A DNA stretch of 64,000 nucleotides from positions 930,001 to 994,000 of the forward strand of contig JAJUBI010000004.1 of NCBI GenBank assembly GCA_022419385.1, written 5' to 3'. A model generated the notes under the pieces. The model was not told the origin of the DNA, did no database searches, and saw only the letters and a list, made by a program, of their open reading frames with translations. This document shows positions 57,070 through 64,000 of this stretch, one piece after another. The position numbers and the translations under genes were made by a program. Source of the DNA: Paraconiothyrium sp. Pb-2020 (taxonomy: Eukaryota > Ascomycota > Dothideomycetes > Pleosporales > Didymosphaeriaceae). Every line of letters begins with the position of its first letter. Positions within the stretch are counted from its first letter, which is position 1.

Positions 57070-58806
57070 TCAACTTACACTGAACAGCTCCGATTTGAGC
57101 TTACATCTACCTCTGTCATCTAAAGTAGGATGTCCCTCCTCATTGAGCGCTACCTCTCCAGCACCAACTTTCGTGAAGTCGTATCTTCGGACAGTGCAAG
57201 CTAAGATCACTCTCGCCTCCAGATTTGCCAGCTCTTGTCCAATGCAATTGCGTGGTCCTCGCTCGAAGGGCCTCCAAGCGCTAATGGGGATCTTGTTGTC
57301 TCCAGATTGCTTTGCATCCCACAAATCGTCTTTACGAGCCGAAGTTGTGTCGCTATCACCCAGCCAGCGTTCTGGAACGAAGTCGTTGGCTGTTTCGCCA
57401 TATACACTGGGATCACGTTGGATGATGAAGTGGTTGAGGTAGAGAATCGTTCCATCGGTGCATATTTCTCGTCCATCGTCAAGACGTACTTTGAAGCCAC
57501 TGCCCACCGGAGACATGCGAGCACTGGCAGCAGGGGGCCAGAGGCGAAGTACTTCTTTGATGCACGCCGAGGTGTATACGAGGGCTTTAGTAGTCTCGTC
57601 GGGTTTGGCTAGATAGACTTCGCGAGGATCCTTCTCCCCAAAGACTGCATCGTGCTCGGCGCGAATGGTCTCGAGACATTTCGGGTGAATGGACAGCGCA
57701 TAGTACATCCACTGGAGTAATATCGATGTAGTATCATGGCCTGCGAACAAGAATGTCTTGATTTGATCCGCTGTAGTTTGTACGATACCGCTTGACAAGC
57801 GATCAACGTCCTTCAAAGCAAGCGCCAGTACAGAACGGTCCTGGGTTTGTTTATCTCCCACATTCTGTGAAGCCTTCATCTCTTCAAATTTGGCCTCAAT
57901 GCCTTTTTTTATAGCAGCGTCAGCTTGGTTGCTGTGGTAAATTCGTGATATCACCAAGGGAACATTCGTCCACCAGGGTACGAAGCCGGGTTTGCCCGAA
58001 TCCGCAAACGTGTGCAGAAGTTTACGAGTATGGTATACAACGGGATGACCTCCGGTTTGCACATCTTGTGCATTGAAGTTGAGGTTCATGACGACGGCGC
58101 CGATGATATCGAACGTAACGTTGGTGCAAACAGGCTCTAGTGCGAATTCGGTTCCAGTGTTAGCAAACGAATCTAGTTTCTCCATGAAGATTGTTGTTTT
58201 GTCGACAATGGCCGGTAAAAGTGTGCTCAAATGTTGAGGGGCGAATCCAGGATTGAACCTTTTTCGGAGAGTCTTCCAAGCATCCCCCTGCAGTCTTGAG
58301 TTAGATTACAGAGCAGCGTAACCCGACCTGATCGGGTATGTACACATACCTCTTTGGATAGGACCGATTCATGGCCAATCAAACGCGTAAAGCCGAAAAT
58401 CGTAGGTGACTTGTTGACGCTCATGGGGAAGCCTTTGGAAACCCTGGAAATCTGTTCCGCAACAGCATGAGAGTTCACGACAGCCAGCGGGTAGCTGATC
58501 GGCCGCACATCAACCAACAGGATGTTTGGCCGTCCTTCATCTTCCACCATGGATTCGAAAATGTAATCTATGACGCACGGTTAACAATGTATACTACAAC
58601 AGCAAGACTTTCGTACCAATATGGCGCCGAGCATCACCAAATTTCTTAAAACCACTTGCAATATAAGGAAGATGGCCCATCAGAAGTGAATTCGGTAATT
58701 GAGGAAAGTCTTTGAATTTCTTGAACCGCCAGTTGTACAACTGTGTGTAGACGAAGTAGGCAACTACTGGCAAGACTGCCAATATGGCATATGTGGTGCT
58801 CATCAT
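57070..58806 (-). CDS. Cytochrome P450 monooxygenase, microsomal
   Basis: Three exons: complement(57070..58287, 58350..58567, 58617..58806), 541 residues. The anchor is MSTTYAILAVLPVVAYFVYTQL. The second exon begins DYIFESMVEDEG and the third GDAWKTLRKRFNPGF, the C-helix WxxxR stretch. The I-helix AGHDTTS, ExxR as KEVLR, PERW in FVPERWLGD, and the heme loop FERGPRNCIGQELAN (Cys484) are all canonical, so the enzyme looks intact. The sequence style resembles fungal P450s of secondary metabolism (sterigmatocystin-type), but the substrate cannot be assigned. Two adjacent ATGs (58806, 58803) both fit. Confidence 0.92.
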
Positions 58807-60659
58807 GGCGGATTGACCTTTCGGCACTGGTACTTTTGTGAGAGAGTGCGCCTAACTTGATCGCGAATCGTCAGAGTACCGCACGAAGAAGGCGAATTCC
58901 CACGAGCGACCTCTGGACAACGAACTGTCAAGGGCCAGTCCTCCACCACTCGTGTACGGCAGAGTCACTCGATTGAATGCTCTTGGTGTGAACGACTGGG
59001 AAGGTTGATGAGTCAATCTTGTCGCCGCGAACAATGTACGAGGTAGATCAAAGAAAGCGTGAGATTAGCGGGTGATCTGGTACTTCAAGGATTTATGACG
59101 TAGCGCCTACGACGGCGACTTTCGTGCGGCACGACCGCTGTGCCCATTAAACGTTTTGTCCTTCTCGAAGTGGAAAACGAAACAGTTGCCAATTTGGGTT
59201 CGCGTAACGTTCGCTTAGAATCTGATCGCTGCTGGTTGGTTGCCAGGCGCTCCATGGCAGATCGGGTCGTTGCAAAGGAATGTACGAGCACTACCTGGAA
59301 ACACATACAAGTGCACAGTACGATTGCAGGCGTAATAACTAGCTGAGCAGCGATGTTTCGGTTTACAGCCTTGAATGATAAATCTAGCCGCAGAACAGTT
59401 ACAGCTTTGATTCCTCCGAGCCTAGGTCTCAACAACAAAATGAAGGTGGCTAAAGCCTACACTAGCTACAGTATTGAGAATCTCGACATGACCATGTCAA
59501 GGTGAAGCTTACGTTGCACAAAAGCACGTAAGTCGAGCTCGGCCTGAAAGAGGTGCGTGATGGTACATTTCGATGAGTAAGGTAGCACGGAAGCGGATGG
59601 CGCTACAATGTGAATAGACTACATGTATGAGTGGAAGCGGCTCACTTGTCTCAGCTTAATTGTGGGGAGTTGTGGAGTGTAAGTGGGGGCAGGAACTGAG
59701 GAATCCGACCAGGGTCTCACGCCCAGGAGCACGTTTTGGTATCTGATGCACCTCCAAGTTGTTCGTCACCAGACATCCTTTCTCACTACCTTCCCACCAC
59801 CCGATTGTGCTTTTGTGCACGGTGATGCGCACATCTCGTTGACAATTACTGCCACGCTATCGCTGCGAGCTGCACCTGCACATTCCAATCGTGGGCCGCC
59901 GTCGTTCGAGGCGCATCCGCCAAATACAGGTTGATGAGTTGTCGAACAGAATCTGCGAAAGTCGGCAAGGGTTAATTGGCTCATTCCGCCCTAGCGGGAC
60001 GATATATGTTTCAGGTCTTGAATGACTGGTTGGGCAGCCACCGCATCCCGCTTTTTTCCTTTCCTCGATCCCCATCGGAGAGAGAACGCATGACCTGGAC
60101 AATCACGCGCGATACATAAGACCCCGCTACTTGACCCGGGGATCATTGTCCTCGCGGCTTTGTTTTCTTTTCATATCGCTCCAGGGCTGCCTTGCACCCT
60201 GGTGAAGTTACCAGCAACCTCATAAAGAGGCCCCTCTCCAGGCGCCAGCGCCCAACGCGTCGCGGTGACTCGCTTCACACCGTTGTTAGTAAATCACGGA
60301 CTCAAAAAGCTACGTACTAAAGGCTGGTCCGACTGCTCCACTGCACGCACATCTGCTACATTCAGTTTGCCGACTAATATACAGCTGGTTCTTGCACATC
60401 CTCCGTTCCGGCGTGCTCGGAACTACTGTTGATCCTCCGACAAACACTGATGCACCCTCTCTTGGTCCATTTCTGTGAACTCTGCTCTACTTCTACCACT
60501 ATACCTTTTTCGGCTTCCGTCTTCTCTCAAAACAACTCTTGCTCACACGTAAGCCCATCCTCTATTGCAACGTATGAGTACTGATCTCTTACGTCATAGT
60601 GTGGCGCCATATCAACCGGCATCAACATCAACACTCGTGGAAAGCAAGAAGATCCAAAC
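58807..60659. other. 1.85-kb intergenic block
   Basis: Divergent promoters of the P450 and the Gln-rich gene. Short frames only. The final 250 bases before 60660 are pyrimidine-rich and look like a long 5' leader. Confidence 0.4.
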
Positions 60660-61508
60660 ATGCAACAAGACGAACTCGCGCAGCTGTTCTCAGCTCATAT
60701 GCGCCTGTCTCAAAATGCCCCTCAAGCCTCCCAGCCCTCTCAAGCTACCCCGCAAGAGCAGCCTGCCCAACAGCAGGGACAAGCATCACAGCCAATCGTC
60801 TACGCTTCTCAGCATTACACACATAGCTATCATGTTGCACCTACCTGTCACGTAGACCAAGAGCCTGTGAAAACGCATGTTGAATCATCCGAGCTACAGG
60901 CAATCCTTCTTCGAAACAGCATTGATCCCTCTCTGCTCTTCCCCTCACAACTTGACCTATTCCAGAACGCGGACAACGACCAGAGGCTCCGCCTACTCGA
61001 GCTATGGCGTATTTCTCCTCCACAGGGTAGTACTGCAAGGCAGTTGTACGACTGGCCCCCCACAAGCCTGGCCCAAGAAGAGGCAATGGCAAAGCTACGA
61101 TACGAGAAGATGCTAGAGGAGCGGGCGCAGCAAGAAGAGATACAGAAGCATCAACAGCAGTTGGATCAGAGCATGGATCAGAGCACAGACAGCGTCGCAG
61201 TACAGACAGCTCGCGATATATCTGTAGGAAGTCCCGACAACGCCGCCGAGCCCTACATTGTCTCGGGATACGATATGCTAGCCCGACGGGAGTACGAAGA
61301 GTCAGCCAAGCCTGTTAACAACACTCTTGGCGATTCCACGAGGTACAATCAAGCAATCGATCCAGTGTACATCCATACCGGCCAGCCTGGCCTCTGGGAG
61401 AAGAACGTCGGCAGCATTCTCGACATGGAGAACCAATACGGCGCTTTTGCTCACGCGAGAGACTTCGACGTCCACAGATCCTACGGCGATGATGAGATGG
61501 TCATGTAA
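60660..61508 (+). CDS. Gln-rich protein of unknown function
   Basis: Single exon, 282 residues. The N-terminal third is Gln/Ser/Pro/Ala-rich and looks disordered (QPSQATPQEQPAQQQGQ). The middle holds a helical segment with LRLLELWRISPP and then AKLRYEKMLEERAQQEEIQKHQQQ, a charged likely coiled coil. The end has an acidic, Tyr-containing tail. I recognise no enzyme motif; composition suggests a nuclear or RNA-linked adaptor, which is inference only. It converges with the mL59 gene. Confidence 0.72.
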   Translation: MQQDELAQLFSAHMRLSQNAPQASQPSQATPQEQPAQQQGQASQPIVYASQHYTHSYHVAPTCHVDQEPVKTHVESSELQAILLRNSIDPSLLFPSQLDLFQNADNDQRLRLLELWRISPPQGSTARQLYDWPPTSLAQEEAMAKLRYEKMLEERAQQEEIQKHQQQLDQSMDQSTDSVAVQTARDISVGSPDNAAEPYIVSGYDMLARREYEESAKPVNNTLGDSTRYNQAIDPVYIHTGQPGLWEKNVGSILDMENQYGAFAHARDFDVHRSYGDDEMVM

Positions 61509-61901
61509 TGACAGGAAGAGACTAGTCGACGGGCGAGAGACTTTATGGCTACAGCGGTTTCCTGCATGCATTTCTTTGAACATAACAAAGACAAACCATG
61601 GAAGACGAGCGAGGATACTTAATAGCATTGGTAGGGCATGGTTGCTTTCGGGATACCAGGAGGGAGTTCTTTGCATATACCATCACTCAAATACCCCAGC
61701 TTCAGCGAGATCACACCCCTACTCTAGAGAAATTATCAGTTGCAGATTTGCAAAAACCGGAACTGGAGTTCGTGACATCTGAAGTCAACCGCGTCCTATT
61801 GTACAGAGCAAAGCGCTCAATTCCACAACTCCATTTGAATGCTGGGTCTATCCTCCTCTTACACGTAGAATATACACTGCCTGCCAGGTCTGCAATCCAA
61901 C
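61509..61901. other. Convergent 3' ends, 393 bases
   Basis: Between the Gln-rich gene and mL59. The minus strand stays open here only if the mL59 intron is read through. Confidence 0.4.
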
Positions 61902-62586
61902 CTAGATACCCAATCTTCCCTTTTTGCCGACGGGGTATTTCTTCCATCCGCGACCATGTCCCTTCTGCGCGCTTGTCAGTATACCATTTCCAATAATCCG
62001 TAACCTCGATTGAACTCACCTGTTTCCATTCCTGTATCAAAGCCGGCATCGCCATCATAGCCTTCTTCCTCATCTCCAATCGTCCCTTCAACGTCCTCTC
62101 CCATAGCTTTCCCTTGACCCTCTGACCTTCTCCCGTTCCCTTAACCTGCAAGCCCCTCTCTATCCGCCTCTCCTCCTTCGCACCAGGCTTCTTTATCGTC
62201 CACGGGAGCAAATCGAGGACATCGTGTTTCTGTGCGAGTTTCACGAGGTCGGCTTGTTGGCGCAGGCCGTAGACAGGGCCGTACCAGCGGCCGGTTGTAT
62301 GGTTTTTGCGCGGGAGGAAGGGGTTCGGGTATGGGAGGCCTGCTTGGGCTTCGGCTGGAATGTCGCGTGGCACGGAAAAAGAACCAAGAGCTGATTCTCC
62401 TGGAGTGGATGTGGGAGCGATTGACGAGGCAACGCTATCGGCGGGTGCGATTGGGGACGCGGTTTCTGCGGCTGGAGGTGCGGGCGCGGAGGAGTTTATG
62501 AGGGATGGCGGAGGGTACTTTTCGAAGAAGGTTACCAGCCGTGACGGCAGTGACTGTGCCGTTCTTAGGTGCTGTCGCAAACTCAT
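61902..62586 (-). CDS. MRPL25: Mitochondrial large ribosomal subunit protein mL59 (MRPL25-type)
   Basis: Two exons: complement(61902..61964, 62020..62586), 209 residues. FFEKYPPPSLI and NPFLPRKNHTTGRWYGPVYG, then LRQQADLVKLAQKHDVLDLLPWTIK, are diagnostic of the fungal mL59 family as I know it. The 55-base intron gives EWKQ-KGHGRGWKKYPVGKKG and an in-frame stop, matching the expected basic C-terminus. Without splicing the frame runs on for about 100 irrelevant residues. The start diverges from PUP3 by 261 bases. Confidence 0.93.
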
Positions 62587-62847
62587 TGTGTGTATGATTG
62601 CGAATGCGGAGTGAGCTCCAATTGTCAGGGTTGATGGCGCAGAGGAAATTCGCGATCACGTGCGATGCTCGCGCGCTCGGGCCAATGAAGCTCGCCGCCC
62701 GCCGCGTACAGCAGTTGCTACCTACGAGCGTCACCAACCAGCTCCGCCAACACCGCCCTTCGCCTCTCTCTTCCCGCCCGTATACTCCTCTTCCCTCAGA
62801 AGCCCTACATAACCCATAGGAAGCTTCTTCCCGCACATCACCAGCCA
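62587..62847. promoter_or_regulatory. Shared divergent promoter mL59 / PUP3 with CACGTG
   Basis: 261 bases between start codons. A CACGTG hexamer at 62656-62661 (ATCACGTGCG) is a perfect E-box palindrome near the centre. In fungi such sites are bound by Cbf1-type bHLH factors, and they occur near mitoribosomal genes. Its use here is inferred. Confidence 0.45.
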
Positions 62848-63613
62848 TGGTAAGCTCCCGAACGTTTAGTAGTATTACTTAGCTAACAGTGCCAGTCTTC
62901 GCCGTTCTCGATAAGTACGATTGTCCACAGCCTCTTGGAAACATGAATCTAATTATATAAATAGACGGCGGTGCCTGCGTCGCTATGGTGGGCAAAGACT
63001 GCGTCGCCATCGCTTGCGATCTCCGCCTCGGCATGCAAGCACTCACTGTGTCCAACAACTTCCCCAAGATCTTCCAATACGGCGACGTCTTCCTTGGCCT
63101 GACAGGTCTCGCGACCGACGTGTCGACCGTCTCCGATCTCTTCCGCTACAAAGTCAACATGTATCGGCTGCGCGAGGAGCGCAACATCAGCCCGCAGACC
63201 ATGGCCAACCTTGTCAGCTCGAGTCTGTACGAGCGGCGGTTTGGTCCATACTTCGTCAGTCCGGTGATTGCGGGGATCAATCAGACCACGGGAAAGCCGT
63301 TTATCTGCGGCTTTGACAGCATTGGGTGCATTGATTTCGCGAAGGACTTCATCGTGAGCGGAACGGCGAGCGATCAACTGTTTGGTACTTGCGAGGGTTT
63401 ATGGGAGCCGGATCTGGTAAATGTTCACACTCCAGCTTATCCTTGGTTTGAGACTAATAGTCGAAACAGGGACCAGAGGACCTCTTCGAGACATGCTCAC
63501 AAGCGCTGCTCAACGCCGTAGACCGAGACGCCCTCTCAGGCTGGGGAGCACACGTCTACATTATCGAGAAGGACAAGGTGACGAAGCGGTTATTGAAGGG
63601 CAGGCAAGATTGA
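62848..63613 (+). CDS. PUP3: 20S proteasome subunit beta type-3 (PUP3)
   Basis: Four exons: join(62848..62850, 62896..62914, 62965..63416, 63470..63613), 205 residues, exactly the family's usual length. The first coding exon is just the ATG and the second only 19 bases (SSPFSI plus one base). Together they build MSSPFSINGGACVAMVGKD, the conserved N-terminus. Further hallmarks are CDLRLGMQALTV, GLATDVSTVSDLF, RRFGPYFVSPVIAG and CGFDSIGCI. Beta-3 is a non-catalytic ring subunit; no propeptide or active-site Thr is expected, and none is seen. Confidence 0.95.
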
Positions 63614-64000
63614 GGTGGTGCACGCTACGCGGTGCTGCTGATTATGAGTGATCAATGGTTCTGGATTCATAAGCTTTATGAACGAAATGGCTAGTAGCCT
63701 AGAGGAGCTTCAACAGGAAGAGACGAGGCATCCATCATGACACGGCATATGTATAATCTAGACGAACTGCTCCACTGGGGTATGACAGCGAAATCAAGCT
63801 TTGATTGTCCCAGACGTCTTCCTTTCGTCTTGTGATGACCTTTCAAATGTTTACAAATTCCGGACAACGGTCATTGATACACGGTTATTCTGGACGAGTT
63901 GACCAGAGAAGTGACGGGGTCATGAGGTGACCGCCCCATACTCAAGGTGAAGTTGCGGCTCAACCAGGTGGGGAACATCTATGAATCGGAATCGAGGCAG
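63614..64000. other. Right-edge 3' region, 387 bases
   Basis: 3' untranslated and intergenic DNA after PUP3. No start of a further gene is recognised before the window ends. Confidence 0.4.

Noticed and set aside
55374..58806. Epipolythiodioxopiperazine-type biosynthetic cluster
   Set aside because: Only a GGCT-like gene and a P450 are present; no peptide synthetase, glutathione transferase or dithiol oxidase is found nearby.
61711..61901. Longer C-terminus of mL59 by reading through
   Set aside because: The splice at 62019..61965 gives the conserved KGHGRGWKK tail and a stop; the read-through sequence matches nothing expected.

Overview
The window reads as nuclear DNA of a filamentous ascomycete. 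Genes carry short introns (mostly 42-65 bases, a few 115-170) with GT..AG ends and CTAAC/CTGAC-like branch sites. The content is fungal throughout: a BIG1 cell-wall factor, Zn2Cys6 and bZIP-type regulators, a HET-domain protein, fungal P450s and MFS carriers. Class Dothideomycetes is a guess from overall feel, not something shown. All gene models were spliced by hand from the sequence, and each was required to close in phase.

Layout. 1-4.5 kb: the 5' part of BIG1 (minus) diverges from a FAP1/NF-X1-type zinc-finger protein. 4.5-9.05 kb: no gene recognised. 9.05-15.1 kb: a secreted bilirubin-oxidase-type multicopper oxidase (8 exons), a DUF885 HExxH protein and a convergent Gfo/Idh/MocA oxidoreductase. 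16-18.1 kb: a Zn2Cys6 regulator whose zinc cluster is split over four exons, one of them 11 bases long. 19.7-20.8 kb: a regulator with a bZIP-type basic region but no visible leucine zipper. 20.8-25.2 kb: no gene recognised. 25.2-32.8 kb: a P450 head to head with an NADPH-cytochrome P450 reductase, then an ITR-type myo-inositol transporter with a non-AG splice acceptor. 33.5-42.1 kb: a HET-domain protein, a coiled-coil protein with an internal 40-residue duplication, an unknown polytopic membrane protein and a GNAT acetyltransferase. 43.5-50.8 kb: an allantoate/ACS-type MFS carrier, the Arp2/3 subunit ARPC1, mitoribosomal mS41 and a large Zn2Cys6 regulator. 51.8-58.8 kb: a small two-TM protein, a second GNAT, a DUF6924-like protein, a membrane-anchored gamma-glutamylcyclotransferase-like protein and a second P450. 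60.6-63.6 kb: a Gln-rich protein of unknown function, mitoribosomal mL59 and the 20S proteasome subunit beta-3.

How they fit together. Housekeeping genes (BIG1/FAP1, ARPC1/mS41, mL59/PUP3) sit as tight divergent pairs with 260-490 base shared promoters. The accessory genes lie between them in more open DNA. The one arrangement that looks like a functional unit is the P450/reductase pair, which shares a 682-base intergenic region; the inositol transporter follows about 1.2 kb further on. I found no convincing tRNA, rRNA, CRISPR array or intact transposon, and no clear biosynthetic gene cluster.
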